A DNA stretch of 64,000 nt from Hyphomicrobiales bacterium (GTDB taxonomy: Bacteria; Pseudomonadota; Alphaproteobacteria; Rhizobiales; Rhizobiaceae): contig UEIF01000028.1 in the NCBI GenBank assembly GCA_900468805.1, positions 29,842-93,841 of the forward strand. Reading direction: 5' to 3'. Below the pieces are notes generated by a model. The model saw only the letters and a list, made by a program, of their open reading frames with translations, made no database searches and was not told the DNA's origin. Position 1 is the stretch's first letter, and each line of letters begins with the position of its first letter. Of this stretch, positions 18,797 to 28,310 are shown one piece after another. Position numbers and translations under genes: made by a program.

Positions 18797-19201
18797 ATGC
18801 GCCCTCGCCTTTTCGCCGCCGTTGCCAACGCCGCGGCCTTTGCCGGCCTCGCAGCATTCGTCGCTGCCTGCCAGTCTCCGGCTCCTGTAAGGGGACCGGA
18901 TCGCAGTGCGCTGTCGACGATGGAGCGTGTGGCGCTCGGCGCCAATAGCTGCTGGTTCAAGTCGGGCGATCCGGCTTTCGCGGCTTACAAGCTCGCGCCG
19001 GAACTCAATTCCTTCTCCGGCCGTCCGCGCATTCTGGTCGTGCACAAGGGCAGCCCGGAAAGCCGGCCGCTGCTTGTGGTGCAGGCCGAAGGCAGCCCAG
19101 CCAAGATGCAGGCTTTCGGACCGATGATGTCCGAGCCGGTTTCCGGCCGTATCGCCGCCGATGTCACCCGCTGGTCGGGCGGTAACCGCGCCTGCAGCTA
19201 G
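18797..19201 (+). CDS. Putative lipoprotein
   Basis: A 134-residue protein with a hydrophobic N-terminus, AVANAAAFAGLAAFVAAC, ending in a lipobox-like VAAC, so a lipid-anchored envelope location is likely. The mature part (CQSPAPVRGPDRS, then ANSCWFKSGDPAFAAYKLAP) contains three cysteines and matches no family recognised here. It follows purQ by 38 bases and may be read through from it. A compound intergenic repeat begins right after the stop. Confidence 0.7.
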   Translation: MRPRLFAAVANAAAFAGLAAFVAACQSPAPVRGPDRSALSTMERVALGANSCWFKSGDPAFAAYKLAPELNSFSGRPRILVVHKGSPESRPLLVVQAEGSPAKMQAFGPMMSEPVSGRIAADVTRWSGGNRACS

Positions 19202-19202
19202 G

Positions 19203-19302
19203 GCAATTCCAGCAAAAGTGCGCAGCGGTTTTGCGTCCGCAATTGCGTGAAAACAGAGAGACAGAGCATTTCCCGTGTTTCGCAGAAAAGCGGAAATGCT
19301 CT
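19203..19302 (+). repeat. Rhizobial compound palindromic intergenic repeat, copy A
   Basis: Two modules lie side by side. The first (19203-19246) has GCAATT and AATTGC ends around the core CAGCAAAAGTGCGCAGCGG. The second has 11-bp perfect arms AGAGCATTTCC (19263-19273) and GGAAATGCTCT (19292-19302). The first core recurs at 21920-21986 (inverted) and 45952-46009. Such elements fold into hairpins between genes. Confidence 0.75.
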
Positions 19303-19307
19303 AAGCT

Positions 19308-19562
19308 TCAGTCCCAGAAAAATGACTTGCTGACTTCGCGTGCGGCATCGGACTGCGACAGGCCGATATCCTTGAGTTGATCCGCTGTCAGTCCGCGCAA
19401 CGCCAGGCGCCCCTCCCGCTTCTGTTGCCATAGCAGGAAGATTGCCCGCAGACGCCCCAGCTGAGTCGTGGCCGGCGCCTGCCTCGGGAGGACAATTTCG
19501 TGCGGGCTATCGATAGAGACAATCGATACAATATCGCTCTTTATTGGAGGTACAACGGACAT
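19308..19562 (-). CDS. DUF1127 small protein
   Basis: An 84-residue protein whose C-terminal part RLRAIFLLWQQKREGRLALR and GLTADQLKDIGLSQSDA is a clear DUF1127 (YjiS-like) domain. Small DUF1127 proteins in Agrobacterium and relatives affect phosphate and carbon metabolism and RNA turnover, but this longer version with a roughly 35-residue N-terminal extension is not characterised. The start at 19562 is preferred over the longer frame from 19643 because that would overlap the divergent operator region. It is divergent from the MocR-type regulator and shares its control region. Confidence 0.78.
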   Translation of the reverse strand: MSVVPPIKSDIVSIVSIDSPHEIVLPRQAPATTQLGRLRAIFLLWQQKREGRLALRGLTADQLKDIGLSQSDAAREVSKSFFWD

Positions 19563-19590
19563 CCTTGGCTCCTGTTGTTCTGCTCTTGTG

Positions 19591-19640
19591 ATTGTCACAT
19601 AGTCTTGACAGAGAGAGGGTGACAATCTATTCATTGTCAC
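19591..19640. promoter_or_regulatory. Operator array of three ATTGTCAC repeats with promoter
   Basis: ATTGTCAC occurs at 19591-19598 and 19633-19640 and inverted as GTGACAAT at 19619-19626. A -35 TTGACA (19605-19610) and a -10-like TATTCA (19628-19633) lie between and over them, so the sites overlap the regulator's promoter. This is the arrangement expected for MocR autoregulation. A fourth copy (GTGACAAT, 19789-19796) lies inside the regulator gene. Confidence 0.65.
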
Positions 19641-19641
19641 C

Positions 19642-21060
19642 ATGACAAATTGGCTTCCTGATCTTTCGCAGGGCTCTGGCCCGGTCTATATGCGGCTTGC
19701 GGACAATATCGAATCCGCCATTGCTTCCGGCACCTTGCCGGCGGGCGCCAAGCTACCGCCGCAGCGCAATCTTGCCTATGATATCGGGGTGACAATCGGA
19801 ACAATCGGCCGCGCTTATGCGCTGGTTCATGAGCGCGGGCTCGTCGCCGGCGAAGTTGGCCGCGGCACCTATGTGCTCGACCGCGCCGATACGCCGCCCA
19901 GCGAACAGGTGGACCCCGTCACTCTTTCGCTGAGCGGCACGCGTGTTGCCGAGGCCCCGCCGAACAAGCTTCGCTTCGATACGACCGCTGCCCCGGATCT
20001 CGGTCAGGGCAAGATCATCGCCGGCATCATGGCCGAGATCGGCGAACAGCATCTGGCGGAAATCTCTTCCTACTCCCGCAGCTTCCCACCGAACTGGTTC
20101 GAGGCCGGCCGTCTGTGGCTGGCGCGCAACGGCTGGTCGCCGGAGGCTGAAAACGTTGTGCCGACGCTCGGCGCGCATGCGGCGGCCATCTCCGTCATCG
20201 CAGCCGTGTCAGCACCCGGTGACAAGATCGTCTTCGAAAACCTCACCTATACGCAGGTGAGCCGCAGCGTCCGCCTGCTCGGCCGGCGTACATTGACCGT
20301 CGAGTCCGATGAAAACGGCATCATTCCCGAGGATTTCGAGCGGCTCTGCCAGCAGCAGCATCCGAAGCTCGTCTTTACGATGCCGACGGTCCACAATCCG
20401 ACACTTGCCATCATGCCCTATGAGCGGCGCGTCGCGATCGCCGAAATTGCCAGACGGCATGGGGTCTGGATCATCGAGGACGATCTCTATGGCGGCATGG
20501 CAAATGACGCTACGCCGCTGCTCGCTGCAATCGCGCCCGATCGCACCTTCCTCGTCAACGGCCTGTCGAAATCGGTTGCCGCCGGCGTGCGCGGCGGCTG
20601 GGTCGCCTGCCCGCCGCATTTTGCCCAGCGTATCAAGGTCACGCATAAGATGGTCACGGGCGGCCTGCCCTTCATCCTGGCCGAAACCTGCGCGCGCCTT
20701 GTCCTGAGCGGCAAGGCGCATGAGATCCGCGACGCGAGCGTTGTGGAACTGTCGGCCCGCGTGAGCCTCGCCCGTGAGGTCATGCAGGGCTTTGATTTCG
20801 AATCCCACCCGCATGCGCCCTTCCTGTGGCTGAAACTGCCGGAACCCTGGCTGTCCGGCACCTTCAAGAATGCCGCGTTCCGCGATGGCGTGCTTGTCGA
20901 CGACGAGGATGAGTTCAAGGCGGCGCGTGGCGACAAAGTCTATCACCGCGTGCGCATCGGCTTCTCTTCACCGAAGGATAGAAACGAGCTGGTGTCGGGC
21001 CTTATGATATTGAAACGACTACTGGAAAATGGCGGCTCCGCCTACGACGGAGAAATCTGA
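19642..21060 (+). CDS. MocR-type (GntR-HTH plus aminotransferase) regulator
   Basis: A 472-residue fusion of a GntR winged-helix domain (residues about 10-80, GPVYMRLADNIESAIASGTL and LPPQRNLAYDIGVTIGTIGR) and a fold-type I PLP aminotransferase domain. The PLP lysine is in FLVNGLSKSVAAGVRGGW; NPT and IIEDDLYGG motifs are also present. Such proteins usually sense a PLP or amino-acid derivative and control a neighbouring gene as well as themselves. Candidates here are the divergent DUF1127 gene and itself. There is no Shine-Dalgarno, and the predicted +1 falls next to the ATG, so the message may be nearly leaderless. Confidence 0.9.
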   Translation: MTNWLPDLSQGSGPVYMRLADNIESAIASGTLPAGAKLPPQRNLAYDIGVTIGTIGRAYALVHERGLVAGEVGRGTYVLDRADTPPSEQVDPVTLSLSGTRVAEAPPNKLRFDTTAAPDLGQGKIIAGIMAEIGEQHLAEISSYSRSFPPNWFEAGRLWLARNGWSPEAENVVPTLGAHAAAISVIAAVSAPGDKIVFENLTYTQVSRSVRLLGRRTLTVESDENGIIPEDFERLCQQQHPKLVFTMPTVHNPTLAIMPYERRVAIAEIARRHGVWIIEDDLYGGMANDATPLLAAIAPDRTFLVNGLSKSVAAGVRGGWVACPPHFAQRIKVTHKMVTGGLPFILAETCARLVLSGKAHEIRDASVVELSARVSLAREVMQGFDFESHPHAPFLWLKLPEPWLSGTFKNAAFRDGVLVDDEDEFKAARGDKVYHRVRIGFSSPKDRNELVSGLMILKRLLENGGSAYDGEI

Positions 21061-21185
21061 ACTGTTGCAAATTGGTGTCAGGATTGTGGAAAAAGCCATG
21101 ATCCGGACACCAGCGCTTTACCGTCTAACTCTGCGTGTTACCTCTTTCACATTCCGCTGTTTAAGCGAGAATCAAGGGACAGCAG

Positions 21186-21767
21186 ATGAAATTCGATTTC
21201 CGTTTGAGCCTGCTACGCCTGTCGAGTATCGCGTCGGTCGCACTCATTGCCAGCAGCCTTGGAATGCCATCAACGGCGCAAGCCGGAGGCAAGATTTTCG
21301 ACGAATTGCGCTTCGGCGCTTCTGCTTCCGTTCAGGGCGGTCACTCGCATGAAGATGGCGTTTTCCCTGAAGTAACGGTCCTTTTCGATCCCTTCGGTTT
21401 TGAGCAGGCAACCGACTGGAAGCAGCAGCTCATGCATCCGCGCGTTCATGTCGGCACCTCGATCGGCACGGCGGGTGAAGCCACGCAGTTCTTCGCCGGT
21501 TTCACCTGGACGGTCGACCTCAGCGACAAGATCTTCGCTGAAGCTGGCTTCGGCGGCGTCATCCACACTGGCGAGCTTCGCGATGACGACGACGATCCCG
21601 ATCTCGGCTGTCGTGTGCTGTTCCACGAATATCTCGGCGCCGGCTATCGCTTAAACAGCAACTGGAATGTCATGGCGCAGCTCGCCCATTCCTCGAATGC
21701 CAATCTATGCGATGGCCCCAACGACGGCATGACCCGCGCCGGACTGATGGTCGGCTACAAATTCTGA
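21186..21767 (+). CDS. pagL: PagL-like lipid A 3-O-deacylase (acyloxyacyl hydrolase)
   Basis: A 193-residue outer-membrane barrel with a signal peptide (LSSIASVALIASSLGM, then STAQAG). The active-site motif HSSNANL near residue 165 matches the HxSN catalytic His/Ser of PagL, followed by the conserved G-MTRAGLMVGYKF C-terminus ending in an aromatic residue, as outer-membrane barrels do. PagL removes the 3-linked acyl chain from lipid A, which alters host recognition. It has its own promoter region and is followed by a strong terminator at 21807-21837. Confidence 0.85.
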   Translation: MKFDFRLSLLRLSSIASVALIASSLGMPSTAQAGGKIFDELRFGASASVQGGHSHEDGVFPEVTVLFDPFGFEQATDWKQQLMHPRVHVGTSIGTAGEATQFFAGFTWTVDLSDKIFAEAGFGGVIHTGELRDDDDDPDLGCRVLFHEYLGAGYRLNSNWNVMAQLAHSSNANLCDGPNDGMTRAGLMVGYKF

Positions 21768-21806
21768 CGGGCTTCTCCCGTTAAAGACAGCATTGTGAAG
21801 CTTTTG

Positions 21807-21837
21807 ATGCCTGCCCTCTGTTGACGGCAGGCATTTT
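21807..21837 (+). terminator. Intrinsic terminator of the pagL-like gene
   Basis: ATGCCTGCC (21807-21815) pairs with GGCAGGCAT (21826-21834), 9 bp with a 10-base loop, followed by TTTT. Confidence 0.8.
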
Positions 21838-21919
21838 CCTATCGCGCGCAATTCCTACTTAAGCTAAAGACACGGCAAACGCGCTAGGGCATGTCCGTTG
21901 TTCTTCGAATCTCGGTCGT

Positions 21920-21986
21920 GCTCTATCTCTTTGTTTCACGCAATTCCGAACGCAAAACCGCTGCGCACTTTTGCTGGATTGCTCTA
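21920..21986 (-). repeat. Rhizobial compound palindromic intergenic repeat, copy B (inverted)
   Basis: Read on the minus strand, the segment contains CAGCAAAAGTGCGCAGCGG and GCGTTCGGAATTGCG, nearly identical to copies A and C. It lies just upstream of purL, and a degenerate second module extends towards 21885. Confidence 0.75.
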
Positions 21987-22008
21987 AGGCAGGGACTTTC
22001 GAGAGCTC

Positions 22009-24243
<2,235 letters not shown>

Positions 24244-24262
24244 TGCGCAAGGAGTAACGATC

Positions 24263-24496
24263 ATGGCCATGAAACCCGGCGATATTGAAGACATGATCAA
24301 GGCCGGGATTCCCGGTGCCAAGGTGACGATCCGCGATCTGGCAGGCGATGGCGACCACTACGCCGCTGAAGTCGTCGCGGAAGCTTTCCGCGGCAAGAGC
24401 CGCGTGCAGCAGCATCAGATGGTCTATGAGGCGCTGAAGGGCAACATGGGCGGCATCCTGCACGCGCTAGCCTTGCAGACCTCGGCGCCGGATTGA
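24263..24496 (+). CDS. bolA: BolA family protein
   Basis: A 77-residue BolA protein (KPGDIEDMIKAGIPGAKVTI, AAEVVAEAFRGKSRVQQHQMV). It retains the F-x-GKS core and the C-terminal His used in shared [2Fe-2S] coordination with monothiol glutaredoxins. AAGGAG lies 7-10 bases upstream. It is transcribed with purL and ends at an intrinsic terminator. The partner GrxD is encoded about 2 kb away on the same strand; in many alphaproteobacteria bolA and grxD are adjacent. Confidence 0.92.
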   Translation: MAMKPGDIEDMIKAGIPGAKVTIRDLAGDGDHYAAEVVAEAFRGKSRVQQHQMVYEALKGNMGGILHALALQTSAPD

Positions 24497-24525
24497 GATG
24501 CAAGCTTCGGCCTGTGGAAATGAAT

Positions 24526-24563
24526 AGGCCCGGCGGGAAGGCATCCTTCCGCCGGGCCTTTTT
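24526..24563 (+). terminator. Intrinsic terminator after bolA
   Basis: AGGCCCGGCGGGAAGG (24526-24541) pairs with CCTTCCGCCGGGCCT (24545-24559) with one bulged G, followed by TTTTT. Confidence 0.88.
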
Positions 24564-24625
24564 GTTATGGAACAGACGCGGTTGGCTCGAAAGTGATCGA
24601 CGTCGCCTCACCTTTTTCCGTTAAC

Positions 24626-25771
24626 TCAGGCGGGTAGCTTGCTCTGATCGGGATTGGCAAAAACCGAGGCCGGCATTGGGCCGGCGGTGAGCAGCGTGAA
24701 ATCGAAAGAGGATTTCATGTCTGGCCCCAGCACGTACTGGCGATGCACACGCAACTGATCCCCACGAATCTTTTTGTAATGCTCCGGCGTCAGCATCTGC
24801 CGTACGCGGATATGGATCATGCTCGCCTGCGGGGCATCCGGATGGCCGGAAACGCTGACGACCGGCACCTTGTAGAAATTGATCGAATCCGTCAGGCACT
24901 GCACGTCCAGCCAGAAAATATCCGGGCAACGTGCAATCAGGCCGACACGTGAACGCAGCTGCGTGGCAGATGACATCAACGCGCATTGCAGGATGGCGCA
25001 GCCAAGTGTCGCAAACACCACGCGCTTGCCCTTGAATGCGTCAGGTTCGCGCTCCAGCAGAATGCCGACGACGTGTGCTGCGACGCTGGAGCCCATGCTG
25101 TGCGAGGAGATGACATATTCATCGGCCTCCTCGTTGAGCGCCTCGCGCATCGACGTCGCGCATTGCTCCAGCCAGTCGTTGAATTCGTGCCTGTCCATGC
25201 GTGCCAGCGCCACCGCCATTTCCCAGTCGGCAAAAAGATGCAGCGTGTGGAAGCGCTCCGAGAATGGCAGGAAGCCGAAGATGAAGAAGATGGCCGCCAG
25301 CGGCGCGCTCCAGCCGAGATGCCAGCCGGGAAGTCCCAGCCAGTAAGGCAGCGTCAGGATCTGCAGCGTGATGACGATCGCAAGTGCCGTCAGCAGGAAG
25401 GGAAAGATAAAGAACAGCCCGAAGCGCCAGGCATGGCGGAAATAGCCGGCCATACCGCCTTCCCGCACCACTTGCCAGAAGCTTAGAAAGCCCGTCGCGA
25501 TCCGGCTTGCCGTATTTCCCATGCGTAGCCGCTGCACCAGATCATTATGGTCGAAGACATGCATACGCGTCTTCGTCTGCCAGCCATCGGCACCCGTGCC
25601 GACATCGAAGGAAACATAGTGCCCTTCGTTTGCAGCACCCGTCGCGACATTATAACCCCAGACGGATGCGCTTTGCCGGGCGGTACGCTCATACCGCGCC
25701 CGGTGTGCTGCGCCATCAAGCGGCTCGAAGCCGGGGAAATGCAGCACAACCCGCTTCTCGACGAGTTTCAT
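24626..25771 (-). CDS. Membrane protein with alpha/beta hydrolase-like motif (unassigned)
   Basis: A 381-residue protein. The N-terminus VVLHFPGFEPLDGAAHRARY resembles the first strand of an alpha/beta hydrolase. Two membrane segments follow at about residues 118-145 and 155-172, and then YVISSHSMGSSVAAHVVGIL, which resembles a nucleophile elbow (S-x-S-x-G in place of G-x-S-x-G). DIFWLDVQCLTDSINFYKVP follows. I do not recognise a named family; a membrane-bound esterase or lipase-like enzyme is a reasonable guess. It is on the opposite strand between bolA and grxD and converges on the bolA terminator. Confidence 0.6.
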   Translation of the reverse strand: MKLVEKRVVLHFPGFEPLDGAAHRARYERTARQSASVWGYNVATGAANEGHYVSFDVGTGADGWQTKTRMHVFDHNDLVQRLRMGNTASRIATGFLSFWQVVREGGMAGYFRHAWRFGLFFIFPFLLTALAIVITLQILTLPYWLGLPGWHLGWSAPLAAIFFIFGFLPFSERFHTLHLFADWEMAVALARMDRHEFNDWLEQCATSMREALNEEADEYVISSHSMGSSVAAHVVGILLEREPDAFKGKRVVFATLGCAILQCALMSSATQLRSRVGLIARCPDIFWLDVQCLTDSINFYKVPVVSVSGHPDAPQASMIHIRVRQMLTPEHYKKIRGDQLRVHRQYVLGPDMKSSFDFTLLTAGPMPASVFANPDQSKLPA

Positions 25772-25937
25772 GGTGTTTTTCTTCTTTCCGGCGGGTTGAG
25801 GGCGACGTTGCCAGGATGACGGGTTCGCTTGAAAATACGGCGAAAAACCGGATAAAACCTTCGAACCGACTTGCTAAGCGAACTCTTCCGGAATTCAATA
25901 GCGGAAGGTGCGTTTTGATCAGATTGGGAGGGATTTT

Positions 25938-26168
25938 GTGGCTAGTCTCGTGAATGAACTGGTGTCAGGCGTGGTCAATAGCGTTCTGAAGGAAATCCTG
26001 AAGAAGACGACGGGTCGCACCACGACCAAGCGCAAGCGTCGCAAGGCAGCTTCAGTAACAACGAGCCGCACCATGCGCAAGGCAACCTCGACGAGCCGTA
26101 AGCCCGCTCGCAAGCAGGTCAGCAAGCGCCGCACGGCGGCAGGCCGCAGTAGGCAGCGCCCGGCCTAA
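25938..26168 (+). CDS. Small lysine/arginine-rich protein with histone H1-like tail
   Basis: A 76-residue protein starting at GTG with a strong Shine-Dalgarno (GGGAGGG) five bases upstream. Residues 1-24 form an amphipathic helix (LVNELVSGVVNSVLKEILKK). The rest is almost entirely K, R, T, S and A with repeated short basic motifs (TTKRKRRKAASV, SRKPARKQVSKRRTAAG), as in histone H1-like nucleoid proteins. DNA or RNA binding is likely by composition only. The 5' frame is open further, but the Shine-Dalgarno decides this start. Confidence 0.65.
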   Translation: MASLVNELVSGVVNSVLKEILKKTTGRTTTKRKRRKAASVTTSRTMRKATSTSRKPARKQVSKRRTAAGRSRQRPA

Positions 26169-26475
26169 ACCTTTTCCATCGTAAGCTGCAGTGCTTGCAT
26201 TTCCTTGCGGCAAGGGCATGCGCGAATGCGATCTCGATGTCATGACCGAAGTCTCGCAATGGGATCTCGGCCACTTCACCGATACCGATATAGAACAGAC
26301 CCAGGTCTGCCTCACCCAGGGAGCCGTAACGCTTAGGCAACAATGCGCGCCTCAGAGTGTCGCGGATTGGTCTTTTTTTGGTTTTGGCGGGTGGAATTCC
26401 GGCCCCCACATGCTATCTAAGGAAAACGATTGAAACGGCGGGCCTTTAACCCGCCTGTTGAAAGGATTAAGGCCT
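26169..26475. other. 307-bp gap upstream of grxD with hairpin leader
   Basis: No convincing gene. Open frames exist on both strands (about 26119-26409 minus and 26191-26433 plus), but neither has a recognisable product or good start context. Near grxD a perfect hairpin GGCGGG (26437-26442) / CCCGCC (26450-26455) directly precedes the ribosome-binding region AAAGGA (26461-26466), and a T-run (26373-26379) lies further up. Confidence 0.4.
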
Positions 26476-26814
26476 ATGAGCGGTATCAACGAATTCATCG
26501 AAAACGAGATCAAGAGCAACGACGTCGTCCTCTTCATGAAGGGCACGCCGCAGTTTCCGCAGTGCGGTTTCTCCGGCCAGGTTGTCCAGATTCTCGATTA
26601 CATCGGTGTCGACTATAAGGGCATCAACGTGCTCGCCGATTCGGAAATCCGCCAGGGCATCAAGGATTATTCCAACTGGCCGACGATCCCCCAGCTCTAC
26701 GTGAAGGGCGAATTCGTCGGCGGCTGTGACATCGTGCGGGAAATGTTCCAGGCCGGTGAGCTGCAGCAGCACCTCCAGGAAAATGGCGTCACGGTTAAGA
26801 CCGCCGTCGCCTGA
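26476..26814 (+). CDS. grxD: Monothiol glutaredoxin, Grx4 family
   Basis: A 112-residue monothiol glutaredoxin with active site CGFS in FPQCGFSGQVVQILDYIG. TIPQLYVKGEFVGGCDIVRE provides the glutathione and target sites. It binds a [2Fe-2S] cluster with glutathione and works with BolA in iron sensing and Fe-S delivery. ATG 26476 is chosen because the protein family begins MSGINEFIENEI; an ATG six codons upstream is less likely. A hairpin lies in its leader. Confidence 0.95.
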   Translation: MSGINEFIENEIKSNDVVLFMKGTPQFPQCGFSGQVVQILDYIGVDYKGINVLADSEIRQGIKDYSNWPTIPQLYVKGEFVGGCDIVREMFQAGELQQHLQENGVTVKTAVA

Positions 26815-26909
26815 TCGGTCACCGGGCGTCCGTCCGGTTTCCAAATCTGTATCTTGAGTTCGAGGCGCTGCGCCAAGCAGCGCCTTGACCTGTTTATGGG
26901 AATTTCATT

Positions 26910-28199
26910 GTGACAGATTCATCACAAGCCATGTCCGCGGGTCGGCTGCCCATGGGCAAGCTCGAATTTATCGCGCTTGCGGCTTTCTTGATGGCCGTCA
27001 ACTCGCTGGCAATCGACATCATGCTGCCCGCACTGCAGCAGATCGGCTCAAGCCTCGGTGTCGAAAACGAAAACCATCGCCAGTATGTCGTTTCATCTTA
27101 TCTTTTCGGCTTCGGCCTCGCCCAGCTTTTCTACGGTCCGCTTTCCGATCGCTTCGGTCGCCGTATTCCGCTGCTGATCGGGCTCGTTATTTATATCGTT
27201 TCTGCTTTCGGCATTGCCGTCGTCCCGAGCTTTGCGGGTCTTCTCGTGCTGCGCTTCATCCAGGGTCTCGGTTCGGCAGCCACCCGCGTCATTACGATCT
27301 CCATCGTCCGCGACGTCTACGGCGGCCGGCAGATGGCGGAAGTCATGTCGCTGATCATGATGGTCTTCATGATCGTGCCTGTCATTGCGCCCGGCAGCGG
27401 CCAGATCATCATGCTCGTCAGCACCTGGCACATGATCTTCGTCTTCATCGGCACGATGGCGACGGCCGTCGGCATCTGGATGTATCTGCGCCTGCCGGAA
27501 ACGCTCGATCCGGCGAATGTTCGTCCCTTCACGGTCCGCTCGGTGGCGCAGGGCTTCGCGATCTTCCTGTCGAACCGCATCGCCCTCTGTTACACCATCG
27601 CCAGCACGATTCTCTTCGGCGCGCTGTTCGGCTTCATCAACTCCGCCCAGCAGATCTATGTCGGCATCTATGGGCTTGGCGTCTATATGCCGGTCGCCTT
27701 TGCCGGTGTGGCGCTGTTTATGGCCTTCTCGTCCTTCATCAACTCGCAGCTGGTCGGCCGCTTCGGCATGCGCCGCCTGTCGCATGCTTCGATCCTCGGC
27801 TTCTGCATTCTGAGCTTCATCTGGCTCATGGTGCAGATCTTTGGACCGCAGCCGATGCCCTTCGTGGTCTTCATCATCTTCTTCGCGCTGGTCATGTTCC
27901 AGTTCGGTTGGATCGGCTCCAACTTCAACTCGCTCGCCATGGAGCCGCTCGGCCACCTTGCCGGCACTGCCTCCTCGGTGATCGGCTTCATGAGCACGAT
28001 CGGCGGCGCATTGATCGGAGCGATGATCGGACAGGCCTTCGACGGCACGGCAACGCCGATGATATTAGGTTACTTCGTCGTGTCGCTTGCTGGCATCGTT
28101 TTCGTGCTGATCGCCGAAAAGGGACGACTGTTCAGGCCGCAGCACGCACCGCTGCCGAAGGACGCATCAATTTCGAACTTCACCGATATCGGGCACTGA
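26910..28199 (+). CDS. Bcr/CflA-family MFS drug efflux transporter 1
   Basis: A 429-residue, 12-helix major facilitator. Between helices 2 and 3 the GPLSDRFGRRIPLLIG motif and FIQGLGSAATRVITIS identify the Bcr/CflA (DHA1) branch, proton-driven exporters of drugs such as bicyclomycin, chloramphenicol or cysteine. The start is GTG 26910; MSAGRLPMGKLEF gives in-frame alternatives. It is the first of two adjacent homologues transcribed in the same direction, 96 bases after grxD. Confidence 0.88.
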   Translation: MTDSSQAMSAGRLPMGKLEFIALAAFLMAVNSLAIDIMLPALQQIGSSLGVENENHRQYVVSSYLFGFGLAQLFYGPLSDRFGRRIPLLIGLVIYIVSAFGIAVVPSFAGLLVLRFIQGLGSAATRVITISIVRDVYGGRQMAEVMSLIMMVFMIVPVIAPGSGQIIMLVSTWHMIFVFIGTMATAVGIWMYLRLPETLDPANVRPFTVRSVAQGFAIFLSNRIALCYTIASTILFGALFGFINSAQQIYVGIYGLGVYMPVAFAGVALFMAFSSFINSQLVGRFGMRRLSHASILGFCILSFIWLMVQIFGPQPMPFVVFIIFFALVMFQFGWIGSNFNSLAMEPLGHLAGTASSVIGFMSTIGGALIGAMIGQAFDGTATPMILGYFVVSLAGIVFVLIAEKGRLFRPQHAPLPKDASISNFTDIGH

Positions 28200-28266
28200 A
28201 GTTTTCAGACACATCGGGCCGGCGGGACACCATGGTAGGGACTCCGCCGCCCTCCCACATCGAATT

Positions 28267-28284
28267 CGGCCGCGTTTGCGGCCG
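28267..28284 (+). terminator. GC hairpin between the two Bcr/CflA genes
   Basis: CGGCCGC (28267-28273) and GCGGCCG (28278-28284) form a 7-bp stem with loop GTTT. There is no U-run, so it may be an attenuator or processing site. It is followed by the second gene's Shine-Dalgarno GGGGGA. Confidence 0.35.
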
Positions 28285-28310
28285 CTCTTCCGTCATTCAG
28301 GGGGATTCGG

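Noticed and set aside
26119..26433. Open frames on both strands upstream of grxD
   Set aside because: Neither has a recognised family, a good start site or coding character; this remains a non-coding gap.
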